Source: an uncultured Oscillospiraceae bacterium (GTDB lineage: Bacteria > Bacillota > Clostridia > Oscillospirales > Ruminococcaceae). Taken from it: 64,000 bases of DNA. Each line of letters starts with the position of its first letter. The stretch's first letter is position 1. The notes beneath the pieces were generated by a model. That model was not told the origin of the DNA. It ran no database searches and saw nothing but the letters and a program-made list of their open reading frames with translations. Both the position numbers and the translations under genes were made by a program. Below are positions 35,667 through 45,486 of the stretch, piece after piece. Location: positions 1 to 64,000 of the forward strand of contig CATJLA010000189.1 in assembly GCA_949741215.1 (NCBI GenBank), given 5' to 3'.

Positions 35667-36707
35667 ATGAAACTGGATGAGAGAAAGCTGAAGATTTTGG
35701 ACGCTATCGTCCGCATCTATACGGTAAACGGGGAGCCTGTGGGCTCTAAGGTACTCTCGGAGCAGCTGAATATTGGGGTTTCGCCTGCCACTATCCGCAA
35801 CGACATGGCGGTGCTGTTTGAGATGGGTCTGCTGGAGCAGCCTCACACCTCTGCCGGCAGAATCCCTTCTCATCTGGGGTACCGGATTTATATTGACAGC
35901 CTGATGCAGCCTGTACCCCTGACCCAGCGGGAAAAAAATGAGATTGAGGCTATGTTCAATGTCCGTAATCCGGACCCGGAACAGCTGCTGAAATCCTCCG
36001 CCCAGGTTTTGGCTGAATACACAGGCTGTGCCGCTGTGATTTCTACCCTGACGCCCCGTCAGGTGGTGGTCAATCGGATTGCGGTAATCCCTGCAGGGGA
36101 GCGCACAGCGGCCATTTTGCTGATTGCCTCCAACGGCATGATCAAAACGAAGGTTTGCCGGGTGGATTTCCAGGTAACCCCTCAAATTGCGGAGTTTTTT
36201 AACCAGTATGCCAACGGCAGGCTGGGCGGTATTTCACTGAATGAGATTACCTCCCAGTATTTAAGCGCGGTGGCTATCCCGCTGGGGGATTATTCCCAGA
36301 TTTTTACTCCGGTGCTTTCGGCAATTTATGAGCTTTGCCGGGAGATCAACGAGGGCCAGTTTTATGTGGAGGGCTTTACTAATCTGCTCTCCTACCGGGA
36401 ATTCTCTCCGGTGGCCTACGAGTTGCTTACCTTCCTGCAGAACAGGGAGGAGCTAACCCGAATGATTCTGCGGGGAAATACCAAAACTACCCTGACGATC
36501 GGCAGGGAAAACACCCGAGAGGAGCTTACAGGCTCTGCTGTGGCAGTAACCAGGTACGCTATTGGCACTCGGGGCGGCGGGGCGGTAATGCTGGTAGGGC
36601 CAGTAAGGCTTAATTATCCCAGGCTGATCCCTCACATGGAATATTTTGCTGATACCCTGGGAAAGCTTCTGGCAGAAACCTTCGGTCGGTTTGATACCAT
36701 AAGCTGA
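35667..36707 (+). CDS. hrcA: Heat-inducible transcription repressor HrcA
   Basis: A 346-residue repressor of the class I heat-shock regulon, acting on CIRCE. An N-terminal winged helix spans ~5-75 (GEPVGSKVLSEQLNIGVSPATIRNDMA), followed by a GAF-like inserted domain; the C-terminal half carries NREELTRMIL and AVTRYAIG. ATG 35667 follows AAGGAG. First gene of hrcA-grpE-dnaK-dnaJ, autoregulated through the CIRCE site 70 bp upstream. Confidence 0.97.
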   Translation: MKLDERKLKILDAIVRIYTVNGEPVGSKVLSEQLNIGVSPATIRNDMAVLFEMGLLEQPHTSAGRIPSHLGYRIYIDSLMQPVPLTQREKNEIEAMFNVRNPDPEQLLKSSAQVLAEYTGCAAVISTLTPRQVVVNRIAVIPAGERTAAILLIASNGMIKTKVCRVDFQVTPQIAEFFNQYANGRLGGISLNEITSQYLSAVAIPLGDYSQIFTPVLSAIYELCREINEGQFYVEGFTNLLSYREFSPVAYELLTFLQNREELTRMILRGNTKTTLTIGRENTREELTGSAVAVTRYAIGTRGGGAVMLVGPVRLNYPRLIPHMEYFADTLGKLLAETFGRFDTIS

Positions 36708-36770
36708 AAGCCGGCGGCAGATACAACAAATGCTTTGCGCATGTTGCGCTTGATGAAAGGGGATTTGAAG

Positions 36771-37373
36771 GTGCCCAACCAAGAGGATGAGAAGAAAACC
36801 GGGTGGGACGTCCCGGAAGAGATGGAGCAGGAGGCAACGCCTGAGGCGGAAATGCCTGTCGATTCCACCGAGCCGGCGGCTGACCCGGCAGAGGTTCAGA
36901 CAGAACCGCAGCCGAAGGAAGAGCCAAAGGAACCGGATGAGCTGACACGTCTGAAAGAGGAAAACGCGGCCCTTACCGACAGGCTGCTGCGTACCATGGC
37001 GGAGTATGATAACTTCCGCAAGAGGTCTCAGAAGGAAAAGGACGCTATCTACCCCGGCGCTGTAGCGGATACTGTAGCCAAGCTGCTGCCGGTGTGCGAT
37101 AACATTGAGCGGGCACTGGCTTGTGAAACCCAGGATCTGGAGTTCCGCAAAGGGGTGGAGATGATTTACAGTTCTTTCCAGGAGATTATGGGTAAGCTGG
37201 AGGTAGTTTCCTTTGGAGAAGCGGGGGAGGAGTTTGACCCTGCCCTCCACAATGCGGTGATGCATTTGGAGGATGATACCGTAGCGGATAACACCATTAC
37301 CCAGGTGTTCCAGAAGGGCTATAAAATCGGGGACAGGGTGCTCCGGTTTGCAATGGTTCAGGTAGCAAATTAG
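36771..37373 (+). CDS. grpE: Nucleotide exchange factor GrpE
   Basis: A 200-residue co-chaperone that releases ADP from DnaK. A Glu/Pro-rich disordered N-terminus (~1-60) is followed by a coiled-coil (LKEENAALTDRLLRTMAEYDNFRKR) and the C-terminal beta domain with FDPALHNAVMHLED and VFQKGYKIGDRVLRFAMVQV. I place the start at GTG 36771 after AAAGGGGA; the track start at 36735 has no ribosome site. Confidence 0.95.
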   Translation: MPNQEDEKKTGWDVPEEMEQEATPEAEMPVDSTEPAADPAEVQTEPQPKEEPKEPDELTRLKEENAALTDRLLRTMAEYDNFRKRSQKEKDAIYPGAVADTVAKLLPVCDNIERALACETQDLEFRKGVEMIYSSFQEIMGKLEVVSFGEAGEEFDPALHNAVMHLEDDTVADNTITQVFQKGYKIGDRVLRFAMVQVAN

Positions 37374-37448
37374 CCGCAGGCAGCCTGCCTGTATTCCGGT
37401 TGATTTTCAATAAATTTACAGTACAAAAGGATATGGAGGAATAGAATT

Positions 37449-39272
37449 ATGGGAAAGATCATCGGCATTGACCTTGGTACAACAAACTCCTGTGTTTCTG
37501 TAATGGAGGGCGGAGAGGCTGTGGTAGTAGCTAACGCAGAGGGTGCGAGAACTACCCCTTCTGTCGTTGCTTTTTCCAAGACAGGAGAGCGTATGGTGGG
37601 CCAGGTAGCAAAGCGCCAGGCTATTACCAACCCGGAGCGGACTGTAAGCTCCATTAAGCGCCATATGGGCAGCGATTATAAGGTTTCTATTGACAGCAAG
37701 GGCTATACCCCTCAGGAAATTTCTGCAATGATCCTGCAGAAGCTGAAGGTGGATGCCGAGGCTTACCTGGGTGAAAAGGTAAGTGAGGCGGTTATCACGG
37801 TGCCCGCTTACTTTACCGACGCACAGCGTCAGGCTACCAAGGACGCAGGCAGAATCGCCGGCCTGGATGTAAAGCGTATTATCAACGAGCCCACCGCTGC
37901 TGCTTTGGCTTACGGCGTGGACAAAGAGCAGGACCAAAAGATTATGGTGTACGACCTGGGCGGCGGCACCTTTGACGTTTCTATCATTGAAATGGGCGAC
38001 GGTGTGCAGGAGGTTCTTGCAACCGCCGGCAACAACCGCTTGGGCGGAGACGATTTTGACGAGCGGGTAATCAACTACCTGGCCTCTGAGTTCCAGAAGG
38101 ACAGCGGGATTGACCTGCGGAATGATAAAATGGCGATGCAGCGGCTGAAGGAAGCGGCTGAGAAGGCGAAGATCGAGCTTTCCGGCGTAACCACTGCCAA
38201 CGTAAACCTGCCCTTTATCACTGCGGATGCTACAGGCCCCAAGCATCTGGACGTCACCCTGACCAGAGCTAAGTTCAACGAGTTGACTGCCGATTTGGTA
38301 GAGGCTACTATGGGCCCGGTTCGTCAGGCATTGAACGACTCCGGACTGAAAGCCACTGACTTGGATAAAATCCTGCTGGTAGGTGGTTCCTCCCGTATTC
38401 CTGCCGTGCAGGACGCTGTAAAGGGAATTACCGGCAAGGATCCCTTCAAGGGCATCAACCCGGACGAATGTGTCGCCATTGGTGCGGCGCTTCAGGGCGG
38501 CGTGCTGGGCGGTGATGTCAAAGGTATCCTGTTGCTGGATGTAACCCCCCTCTCCCTTGGTCTGGAGACCTTGGGCGGCGTGTTCACCAAGCTGATTGAC
38601 CGGAATACCACCATCCCCACCAAAAAGTCTCAGGTGTTCTCCACCGCTGCTGACGGCCAGACTTCCGTTGAGGTTCATGTTCTTCAGGGCGAGCGTGAAA
38701 TGGCAAGAGACAACAAAACCCTGGGCATGTTCCATCTGGACGGCATCCCCGCTGCTCCCAGAGGAGTACCGCAGATTGAAGTAACCTTTGATATCGACGC
38801 CAATGGTATTGTAAACGTATCCGCCAAGGATATCGGTACCGGTAAGGAGCAGCATATCACCATCACCTCCTCCAGCAATATGTCCAAGGATGATATTGAG
38901 AAGGCCGTGAAGGAAGCCGAGCAGTTTGCGGAGGAAGACAAAAAGCGCCGGGAGGAAATTGACACTCGCAACGGCGCCGACCAGATGGTATACCAGTGTG
39001 AAAAAACCATCAAGGATCTGGGCGATAAGCTTTCCGGCGATGAAAAGTCTGACCTGGAAGCGAAGATCAACGACCTGAAGGAAGCCTTGAAGGGTACTGA
39101 TATGGACGCCATCAAGTCAAAGCAGGAGGCCCTGCAGAACAAGCTGTATGAGGTTTCTGCCAAGGTATACCAGCAGGCAGCCCCCCAGGGTGAGGATGCG
39201 CCTCAGGATACCGGAGCCCCCAAAGAGGACTATGTGGATGCTGACTTCCGGGAAGCTGAGGACGACAAGTAA
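37449..39272 (+). CDS. dnaK: Hsp70 chaperone DnaK
   Basis: A 607-residue ATP-dependent chaperone. The ATPase domain (~1-365) begins [19 protein letters not shown] and has [13 protein letters not shown] near 175. The peptide-binding domain (~375-490) has [19 protein letters not shown], and a helical lid ends in an acidic tail. Length is normal for Firmicutes. ATG 37449 follows GGAGGA. A hairpin stands between dnaK and dnaJ. Confidence 0.98.
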   Translation: MGKIIGIDLGTTNSCVSVMEGGEAVVVANAEGARTTPSVVAFSKTGERMVGQVAKRQAITNPERTVSSIKRHMGSDYKVSIDSKGYTPQEISAMILQKLKVDAEAYLGEKVSEAVITVPAYFTDAQRQATKDAGRIAGLDVKRIINEPTAAALAYGVDKEQDQKIMVYDLGGGTFDVSIIEMGDGVQEVLATAGNNRLGGDDFDERVINYLASEFQKDSGIDLRNDKMAMQRLKEAAEKAKIELSGVTTANVNLPFITADATGPKHLDVTLTRAKFNELTADLVEATMGPVRQALNDSGLKATDLDKILLVGGSSRIPAVQDAVKGITGKDPFKGINPDECVAIGAALQGGVLGGDVKGILLLDVTPLSLGLETLGGVFTKLIDRNTTIPTKKSQVFSTAADGQTSVEVHVLQGEREMARDNKTLGMFHLDGIPAAPRGVPQIEVTFDIDANGIVNVSAKDIGTGKEQHITITSSSNMSKDDIEKAVKEAEQFAEEDKKRREEIDTRNGADQMVYQCEKTIKDLGDKLSGDEKSDLEAKINDLKEALKGTDMDAIKSKQEALQNKLYEVSAKVYQQAAPQGEDAPQDTGAPKEDYVDADFREAEDDK

Positions 39273-39292
39273 AACCAGCCAGTATATTTTAA

Positions 39293-39328
39293 CGGGGGAA
39301 TCCCTGCGAGTTCCGCAAGGGTTCCCCT
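39293..39328 (+). terminator. Hairpin after dnaK, possible attenuator
   Basis: GGGGAATCCCTGCG pairs imperfectly with CGCAAGGGTTCCCC, then CTTCCGGTGTTTTT. It may reduce read-through into dnaJ or protect the dnaK transcript end. Confidence 0.5.
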
Positions 39329-39365
39329 TCCGGTGTTTTTCATTCCTATAAGGCACATAAGCGCT

Positions 39366-39398
39366 TTTTGGGACGTAAGCGGGCAGTTTCGTCCTGAA
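39366..39398. repeat. GGGACGT-family inverted element before dnaJ
   Basis: TTTTTGGGACGTAAGC, GG, then GCAGTTTCGTCCTGAA, an imperfect palindrome in the dnaK-dnaJ gap. Confidence 0.55.
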
Positions 39399-39430
39399 TG
39401 CTTACAACGAAGCTTGAGAGGGTTGGTTTT

Positions 39431-40591
39431 ATGGCAGAAAAAAGAGATTATTACGAGGTTCTTGGGGTAGCCAAGGGCTGTTCGGACGATGAGCTGAAAA
39501 AAGCGTACCGGAAGCTGGCAAAGCAGTATCACCCTGACTTAAACCCCAACGACCAAAACGCGGCGGAGAAGTTTAAGGAGGTCAACGAGGCTTACGAGGT
39601 ACTTTCCGACAGTCAAAAGCGCGTCCGGTACGATCAGTTCGGCCATGCGGGAGTAGATCCTTCCTATAATGCAGGGGGGGGCGGCGCCTACGGAGGCGGC
39701 TTCGGGTTTGATGTTGGGGATATCGGAGATATTTTTGAGAACTTTTTTGGCGGCGGAGGGTTTGGCACCCGTACCCGTAATCCCAACGGGCCGATTCGGG
39801 GCAACCATGTTTCGGTGCAGATTCCTCTTTCCTTTATGGAAGCGGCCAAGGGCTGTAAAAAGGAGATTTCTATCCAGCGGCTGGAACGGTGCGAGCACTG
39901 TAAGGGCACCGGCGCGGCAGAGGGTACCCAGCCCGAAACCTGCTCTGTTTGTAACGGAACCGGCCAGGTACGGGTGCAGCAGCGTACTCCCTTTGGTGTG
40001 GTGCAAAGCAGCCGTGCCTGTGACCGATGCGGCGGCAAGGGCAAGGTAATTAAGGAGCCCTGTACCGCCTGCCGGGGTATGGGCCGGGTGCGGCGTACCC
40101 AAACGATTTCGGTTTCTATCCCAGCCGGCATTGACGACGGCCAGACCTTTGTTATGTCCGGCCAAGGGGATCACGGTGTGAACGGCGGCCCTGCAGGGGA
40201 CCTGAATGTTACTGCATCCGTCCGCCCGGACCCGATTTTTGAGCGGGACGGCTTCGACGTCTGGTGCGAGGTGCCAATCACCTTCACCCAGGCAGTGCTG
40301 GGGGATTCAGTCACCGTGCCTACGATTGACGGCAAGGTTACCTACGACGTGCCGGAGGGAACACAGCCCGGCACCACCTTCCGGCTGCGGAACAAGGGCA
40401 TCAGCTACGTCAATGGACGAGGGCGAGGGGATCAGTATGTTCGGGTTTCTATTGAGGTGCCCCGCAACCTGAGCAACAAGCAAAAGGAGGCCCTCAAACA
40501 GTTTGAGAACCTCTCCTCCGATAAAAATTATGAAAAGCGGAAAAACTTTTTTGATAAGCTAAAAGACTTTATGAACAATAAGGAGGGCTGA
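39431..40591 (+). CDS. dnaJ: Hsp40 co-chaperone DnaJ
   Basis: A 386-residue co-chaperone that stimulates DnaK ATPase and delivers substrates. The J domain (~1-70) has HPD in [11 protein letters not shown] Gly/Phe-rich region lies at ~75-120. Four CxxCxGxG zinc motifs follow ([32 protein letters not shown], ~155-215), then the C-terminal substrate domain. I start at ATG 39431 ([12 protein letters not shown]) after GAGAGGG; the track adds 11 upstream residues. Two strong hairpins close the operon. Confidence 0.97.
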   Translation: MAEKRDYYEVLGVAKGCSDDELKKAYRKLAKQYHPDLNPNDQNAAEKFKEVNEAYEVLSDSQKRVRYDQFGHAGVDPSYNAGGGGAYGGGFGFDVGDIGDIFENFFGGGGFGTRTRNPNGPIRGNHVSVQIPLSFMEAAKGCKKEISIQRLERCEHCKGTGAAEGTQPETCSVCNGTGQVRVQQRTPFGVVQSSRACDRCGGKGKVIKEPCTACRGMGRVRRTQTISVSIPAGIDDGQTFVMSGQGDHGVNGGPAGDLNVTASVRPDPIFERDGFDVWCEVPITFTQAVLGDSVTVPTIDGKVTYDVPEGTQPGTTFRLRNKGISYVNGRGRGDQYVRVSIEVPRNLSNKQKEALKQFENLSSDKNYEKRKNFFDKLKDFMNNKEG

Positions 40592-40602
40592 GCCCTTCCC
40601 AA

Positions 40603-40658
40603 AAAAGCATCTGCCCCCGCCGGCGTTTTTAGGACGTAAGCGGGGGCAGATGCTTTTG
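40603..40658 (+). terminator. Operon terminator with GGACGTAAGC motif in the loop
   Basis: A near-perfect 18-bp stem AAAAGCATCTGCCCCCGC / GCGGGGGCAGATGCTTTT. The 19-nt loop contains TTTTTAGGACGTAA, the core of the dispersed family. Confidence 0.9.
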
Positions 40659-40670
40659 CGCCCAAATAAA

Positions 40671-40720
40671 CGCCAAACAGCCTGCCGGTGTTCTCTTCCC
40701 GGCAGGCTGTTCGGCGTTTT
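40671..40720. terminator. Second hairpin terminator in tandem
   Basis: An 18-bp stem CGCCAAACAGCCTGCCGG / CCGGCAGGCTGTTCGGCG with one G-T, an ~10-nt loop, then TTTT. It lies 13 bp after the first terminator. Confidence 0.8.
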
Positions 40721-41217
40721 CTAGGGGTTATTACAAAAACTGGGGCTATTGGCGCCAGTTTTGTAACCAAAAAATTGTAGCTGCCGGCACACTCCGGCAA
40801 GCAGTAAGCCGCTTCCAAAACAATAGCAGTTTTGTGAGATAAAACCGAAAGATTTCTGGGCAAATAAAAGCTCATGTGCTTGGAAAACCTATCGTTATAG
40901 TGTACTATAGTTCCGGTATTATTGCGGAATGACATCTATATATTACAACATTAGTTCCTGAATGTCAATGATTTTTTGAACAATAATTCATGATAAATTT
41001 CGACAAAATTCGGTAACATAGGGTATAGAAAAGAACAGCGGTTATTTAGCATTTTTTTCATATATTTTGCACAATCTATATATTTGATATGTAGCAAAAA
41101 ACACAATGAGGCAGTTCTGTCCCTGCTTATTACAAAGAAGAACCACCATCCAAAAGATTATAACATACCTGTGCCCTGTACCAAAAGCACGGTTGTTTGC
41201 CCACGAGATGCCAAAAC
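40721..41217. other. AT-rich intergenic stretch after dnaJ
   Basis: About 500 bp without a supported gene. It holds a hairpin TTACAAAAACTGG / CCAGTTTTGTAA (40731-40766), a dyad TATAGT-GT-ACTATA (40896-40909) that might be an operator, and GCAGTTCTGTCCCTG (about 41111), a half-site of the GGGACGT family. Confidence 0.5.
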
Positions 41218-41229
41218 AGGAGGAAAGCA

Positions 41230-41574
41230 ATGAAGGAAAAGAATGTGTTTAACTGTGAGGTGGGGGAACGAATTGCCCGGCTGCGTACCATCCGGAAGCT
41301 TTCTCGGGAGAAGTTGGCAGCCAAGGCTGAAATTACCGACCGTTTTTTGTATGATATTGAAAGCGGGAGGAAAGGCTGCTCGGCGGAAGTGCTATATCAG
41401 CTGGCTCAGGCCTTGGAGGTCTCTGCCGACCTGCTGTTGACTGGAAAAATGGCGCAGAATCAATCGATTCGAGGAGATTTAATGGTGCTGATCTCCCAGC
41501 TTCCGGAGGATAGCCTGCCCTATGTGCAAACCATGATTGAGAGCTTTGGAGATTATGCCAGAGGTAAAAAGTAG
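41230..41574 (+). CDS. XRE-family transcriptional regulator
   Basis: A 114-residue DNA-binding protein. The helix-turn-helix lies at ~8-65 (GERIARLRTIRKLSREKLAAKAEITDRFLYDIESG), and a short helical C-terminus follows. ATG 41230 follows AGGAGGA. It stands alone, with no obvious partner gene. The target is unknown; it may control itself via the dyads upstream. Confidence 0.88.
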   Translation: MKEKNVFNCEVGERIARLRTIRKLSREKLAAKAEITDRFLYDIESGRKGCSAEVLYQLAQALEVSADLLLTGKMAQNQSIRGDLMVLISQLPEDSLPYVQTMIESFGDYARGKK

Positions 41575-41750
41575 GCTGCTGCAATGTGAACATATAAGAA
41601 TGAATTTTGGATTATAGCTAATATTTGTGCAATTCGTTTTCATTTTTACTGTAAAACAAAGTGGATTTTAACAGGAAATGAGACGGTTTCAGCGCAAAAT
41701 GCTATAATTTTTTTATTAAAACAGCAATCAGCTTTAACTTCAAAGTAATT

Positions 41751-41785
41751 TTGGGCGCCCCGCTGACAAGGGCGCCCTATTTTTG
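41751..41785. terminator. Bidirectional terminator between the XRE gene and hflX
   Basis: GGGCGCCC - CGCTGACAA - GGGCGCCC, followed on the + strand by TATTTTT, between convergent genes. Confidence 0.75.
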
Positions 41786-41827
41786 GCCTGGAATTATAAA
41801 CTTGCAGGACGTCCCCCAAAAGCCTGA

Positions 41828-43078
41828 CTACCGGGCGTACTGCTGTACAAGATAGAGGATTTTCTGTTCCACCAGGCATTGCGCTAATATGCCCTCTGGG
41901 GTATATCCCTCCGAGAGGACTTTGCCCTCCTCCCGCACCTTTGCCAGCAGCCCCGCCTGATCATAGGGGAGCAGCAGCGTCATGTTTACCTGAGAGGGAC
42001 GGAGGTTTAAGGCAATTTTCCGCAGCAGCTCCTCAAAGCCGAAACCTGTCTTGGCGGAAATTAAAGCAACCTGATCGTTCACCGGCAGAGGAATCTGCTC
42101 CACCTTATCACACTTATTCAGGACAGTGAGCACCGGGGTATCCGCCGCGCCAAGCTCCGCCATCAGCTGCTTGGTAATAGCAAGCTGCTCCTCTACCTCG
42201 TCAGAGGAAATATCGCAGACATTCAGCAGCAGGTCAGCGTGAGAGGCCTCCTCCAAAGTGGAACGAAAAGCCTCCACCAAATGATGCGGCAGCCGGCGTA
42301 CCAGGCCCACAGTGTCAATCAGCATAACGGTTCTGCCGTCCGGCAGGGTAAGGGCCCGGGCGGTAGGGTCCAAGGTTGCAAAAAGACGATCCTCCGCCAG
42401 CACCCCGGCCTGGGTTAAAGCGTTCAGCAAAGTGGATTTACCCACGTTGGTATATCCTACAATCGCAGCGGTGATCACCCCGTCCTTAGCCCGGCGGCGA
42501 TGAGTAAGCTCCCGCCGGTTGGAAAGCTTCTCCAACTGCTCCTCCAAATAGGTAATTCTTCGACGAATGTGCCGGCGGTCGCTCTCCAGCTGAGACTCAC
42601 CAGGCCCCCGTGTACCAATGCCGCCCCCCAGCCGGGAGAGCGCAAGCCCTTGCCCTCCTAATCGGGGCAGGCGGTACTTCTGCTGGGCAAGCTCTACCTG
42701 CAGCCTGCCCTCACTGGTACGGGCCCGCTGGGCAAAGATGTCTAAAATCAAAGTGGTGCGGTCCACTACCGGCAGGTTGGTTATCTGCTCAATGTTCCGC
42801 TGCTGGCTGCCGGAAAGCTCATGGTCAAAAATCAGCAGGTCAATGTTCTCTGCTTTGCAGAACTCCTTAATTTCCTGCAAACGCCCCGGCCCCATACAGG
42901 TAGCCGGGTCAAACTCCGGCCGCTTTTGAGAAACCCTCGCCACCACTTCCGCCCCGGCCGAACGGGCCAGCTCCGCAAGCTCCTCCAACGAAACCTCTGC
43001 GTCATATTCGCCCAAATCTACAGCGGCCAGCAGGGCGCGCTGGGGCTGGGCCTCGGTTATTTCATGTATTTCGTGCAT
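41828..43078 (-). CDS. hflX: Ribosome-associated GTPase HflX
   Basis: A 416-residue GTPase that splits or rescues stalled ribosomes. The N-terminal HflX domain (~1-200) contains LGGGIGTRGPGESQLE and a coiled-coil. The G domain has Walker A GYTNVGKST (~208-216), LIDTVGLVRRLP and NKCD. A C-terminal ubiquitin-like extension follows (LLLPYDQAGLLAKV). I start at ATG 43078 (MHEIHEIT), preceded by AGAAAGGAA; the track extends it 61 residues into a Lys/Arg-rich non-conserved stretch. Confidence 0.96.
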   Translation of the reverse strand: MHEIHEITEAQPQRALLAAVDLGEYDAEVSLEELAELARSAGAEVVARVSQKRPEFDPATCMGPGRLQEIKEFCKAENIDLLIFDHELSGSQQRNIEQITNLPVVDRTTLILDIFAQRARTSEGRLQVELAQQKYRLPRLGGQGLALSRLGGGIGTRGPGESQLESDRRHIRRRITYLEEQLEKLSNRRELTHRRRAKDGVITAAIVGYTNVGKSTLLNALTQAGVLAEDRLFATLDPTARALTLPDGRTVMLIDTVGLVRRLPHHLVEAFRSTLEEASHADLLLNVCDISSDEVEEQLAITKQLMAELGAADTPVLTVLNKCDKVEQIPLPVNDQVALISAKTGFGFEELLRKIALNLRPSQVNMTLLLPYDQAGLLAKVREEGKVLSEGYTPEGILAQCLVEQKILYLVQQYAR

Positions 43079-43333
43079 ATAGTTCCTTTCTCTGTTTCTA
43101 TTCCAGTAAAGCGGTGTTCCTTTCTTCTTTTTGGGACAAGACTGCTCCCATATATCTTCTGATGCGCATTTGAAATCCGTGCCTCCTTTAGTTTTTTTGG
43201 CACAGCGGGCTTTCTTTTCCGCTGCTTTCCTTATTATATATGGGTTTAGAGGAAAAAGCAATAGAGTCCGTCGCGCTTGTCTTTCAAAATACCTTCTGCC
43301 GTTTTATTCCACTGCGCTTTTGTCAATAACACC
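43079..43333. other. Divergent intergenic stretch upstream of hflX
   Basis: It holds the hflX leader on the minus strand, with TTTTTGGGACAAGACTGCTCCC (about 43129-43149), a loose match to the dispersed family. No gene or clear hflX promoter was recognised. Confidence 0.4.
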
Positions 43334-43363
43334 TTGCACCGGATGCGTTTATTATGGTATACT
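43334..43363 (+). promoter_or_regulatory. Extended -10 promoter before the small membrane gene
   Basis: TTGCAC (43334-43339), 18-bp spacer, TGG-TATACT (-10 at 43358-43363). Confidence 0.6.
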
Positions 43364-43403
43364 TAACGCAGGCAAGTATGTATAAATAGGAGACGGTCGT
43401 CCT

Positions 43404-43445
43404 ATGGACATGGCCGATGATAAGATGATAAACCGATCATTTTGA
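43404..43445 (+). CDS. Possible 13-codon leader peptide
   Basis: ATGGACATGGCCGATGAT... encodes MDMADDKMINRSF and stops at TGA 43443-43445, immediately before the AGGAGG of the next gene. AGGAGA lies ten bases before its ATG. It could couple translation or be chance; not in the ORF track. Confidence 0.3.
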   Translation: MDMADDKMINRSF

Positions 43446-43457
43446 GGAGGAATCCAC

Positions 43458-43670
43458 ATGGTAGAGCCTATTGTTGGAGGAATTATTTTTGCTGCAATCG
43501 GAATATTCCTTTTTTTGAAGCCTGCCTTATTTTGGGAGCTAACAGAAAAATGGAAATCCTATCGAGCAGACGAACCGTCTGATTTCTATTTATTCAGCAC
43601 AAAATTTGGCGGTATTTTATTTATAGTATTTGGAATCGTGATGATCGTTCTTCCTTTCATAATAGAGTAA
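43458..43670 (+). CDS. Small two-TM membrane protein (DUF6199-like)
   Basis: A 70-residue protein with TM helices at ~5-22 and ~50-68 and a short charged loop containing LTEKWKSYRADEPSDFYL. The pattern (FLKPALFWELTEKWKS, then STKFGGILFIVFGI) fits the DUF6199 family of unknown function. ATG 43458 follows GAGGAGG. It has its own extended -10 promoter. Confidence 0.8.
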   Translation: MVEPIVGGIIFAAIGIFLFLKPALFWELTEKWKSYRADEPSDFYLFSTKFGGILFIVFGIVMIVLPFIIE

Positions 43671-43679
43671 CCGCTCTTT

Positions 43680-44582
43680 CTATAAAACCAAGCTCAAGGC
43701 CATAGCCTCCCGCAGCTTGCGGTAAATAGCGGGCAGGTCTCCGGCAGGCAGGGGATTTTTGCCGCGCCCCACCTCCAAAGTAAAGCCGGGGCGGGCAAAC
43801 TCCTCAATAAACCAGTCCTTTAAGCCGCCGTGAGAAGCAGTCCCCTCCGGCTTGCAAACCGTGTACCCGCAGGACGCCGCCAGCAGGGAAGCAATCAAGG
43901 AAGCCCGCCCCGGGGTGTTGTTCCCGTACTGATAATAAATCTCCTCCCCCTGAGAATGATAGGCGTACAGTTGACGTGGGCGGTATTTGCGGCAAAAGCG
44001 CACTACAGCAGAGGATTCCGGCTCACTTTCCGGCCCGGGACCGCCGTACTTACCCGGGGCCGGGCCGGTAATGCCCTGCTGCTGCTCCATCTTGCGGAGA
44101 AGCTTCCACCCGGCGTCAAAATTATGGTTCAGGTCCACCCCCCGGGCATTGGCCTGCCATACGGCGCCGGGGTTTGCCTCCAGCAGCTGTTGGATGCCCT
44201 CCCCCTGGCAAAGCCCCGCCTCCGGGCCGAAAACCGCAATCGCTGTGCCGTCCGGATTAAGGCATGGGATTATGGTAAAAGGGCGCCCCGTTAAAGCCCG
44301 GGGCAGAGAGATGCCGCCAAAGTCCCGTTCACTGCCTGGGGGGATGTGGGCAAGCTCCTGGGCAAACTGGAGCAGCAGCAGGGTGGTAATCCACTCGGAC
44401 CCATGAACCCCCCCTACCAGAAGAGTACAGTTTTCCGGCGCGCCGTGGGAGAGAGCGAACAGCTCCTTGCCCAAAAAGGAGCGTCCAATGGTGCTTAGGG
44501 TAAAAAAGCCGGTGGAGCTAAGCTCCCGGCATTTTTCGGCGAGGGATGAGTACTCCGGGGCTTTTTCAAAAAAGATTTCCAT
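43680..44582 (-). CDS. M14-family zinc carboxypeptidase
   Basis: A 300-residue metallopeptidase, resembling gamma-D-glutamyl-meso-diaminopimelate peptidases. Zinc ligands are in VGGVHGSEW (H and E, ~59-62) and AYHSQGEE (H, ~209). The substrate-binding stretch is NARGVDLNHNF (~143-153), and the catalytic Glu is in FTLEVGRGKNP (~275). No signal peptide or LysM domain is present, suggesting a cytosolic role such as muropeptide recycling. It converges with the small membrane gene, 10 bp apart. Confidence 0.88.
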   Translation of the reverse strand: MEIFFEKAPEYSSLAEKCRELSSTGFFTLSTIGRSFLGKELFALSHGAPENCTLLVGGVHGSEWITTLLLLQFAQELAHIPPGSERDFGGISLPRALTGRPFTIIPCLNPDGTAIAVFGPEAGLCQGEGIQQLLEANPGAVWQANARGVDLNHNFDAGWKLLRKMEQQQGITGPAPGKYGGPGPESEPESSAVVRFCRKYRPRQLYAYHSQGEEIYYQYGNNTPGRASLIASLLAASCGYTVCKPEGTASHGGLKDWFIEEFARPGFTLEVGRGKNPLPAGDLPAIYRKLREAMALSLVL

Positions 44583-44828
44583 AAACTGAGCCTCCCTGTT
44601 TTGTATATTTTTTTGAAAATGCGCAGCGGTCTTTTAGGCCTTGCTTGGAAACCAAAAATTGATTTTCAAGACACACTGTACAAAAACAGCAAAGTGTGCT
44701 ACACTGTTTATAGCTTGTTTCAACAAGAGCTTTGAGGGAACCTTCCCTTTCAGTTTATGACGTTACAGCTGTCCTTTAGCCCTGAGGACAAGGACGGCAG
44801 ATTTGCAAAGAAAGGAATGGCTGTGATT

Positions 44829-45485
44829 ATGGAAACGACCATGGATACCCAACGGATTTATGAAGGGAAAATTTTGAACCTGCGCCGGGATACCGTAGAG
44901 CTGCCCAACGGCAACACTGCCAAGCGGGAGATTGTGGAGCATGCCGGCGGGGTTTGCGTAGTGGCTATTGATAGGGAGGATAACCTGCTGATGGTAAGCC
45001 AGTACCGCCACCCCTTTGAGCGGGAGGTTCTGGAGCTGCCTGCCGGTAAGCTGCTTCCTGGGGAGGATCCCGCCGTATGCGGCCGCCGGGAATTAAAGGA
45101 AGAAACCGGCTACGAGGCAGGGCAGTATGAGTTTTTATGCGAGCTGCTGCCTACCCCGGCCTATGATACTGAAGTCATCCGGATCTTTTTTGCCACCGAT
45201 TTAAGCTATGGAGAGCAGGAGCTGGACCCGGACGAGTTTTTGGACGTGATCAAGGTGCCCTTTGACCAGGCGCTGCAGATGGTTCTGGATAACCGGATTA
45301 AGGACGCCAAAACACAAATCGGCATCCTGAAATATAAGCTGCTGCGGGATAGCGGCCAGCTGCTGGGGAACTTTCTCTCCCACCCCTTCTCCATCACCAT
45401 GGCGCCGGGGGATACCTTAACGCTGCCCCACATTGAGGAGGACCCGGATTGGGTAGAGGAAGCCTCCAAAACCCCTGTAGAGTAA
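44829..45485 (+). CDS. Nudix hydrolase, ADP-ribose pyrophosphatase type
   Basis: A ~218-residue hydrolase of nucleoside diphosphate derivatives, most like ADP-ribose pyrophosphatase. The Nudix box is perfect: GKLLPGEDPAVCGRRELKEETG (~73-94). REIVEHAGGVCVVAID and SQYRHPFEREVLELPAG precede it. The last ~45 residues (from about NFLSHPFSI) extend past the normal family end. ATG 44829 is chosen; GTG 44823 lies at better spacing from AAAGGA, and the track start 44757 is upstream of any ribosome site. Confidence 0.92.
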   Translation: METTMDTQRIYEGKILNLRRDTVELPNGNTAKREIVEHAGGVCVVAIDREDNLLMVSQYRHPFEREVLELPAGKLLPGEDPAVCGRRELKEETGYEAGQYEFLCELLPTPAYDTEVIRIFFATDLSYGEQELDPDEFLDVIKVPFDQALQMVLDNRIKDAKTQIGILKYKLLRDSGQLLGNFLSHPFSITMAPGDTLTLPHIEEDPDWVEEASKTPVE

Positions 45486-45486
45486 A

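Noticed and set aside
37416-38855. 479-codon antisense ORF over dnaK
   Set aside because: Long antisense frames are common over dnaK; no ribosome site or family match.
43079-43261. N-terminal extension of HflX in the ORF track
   Set aside because: Lys/Arg-rich, not conserved, and ATG 43078 has AGAAAGGAA in front.
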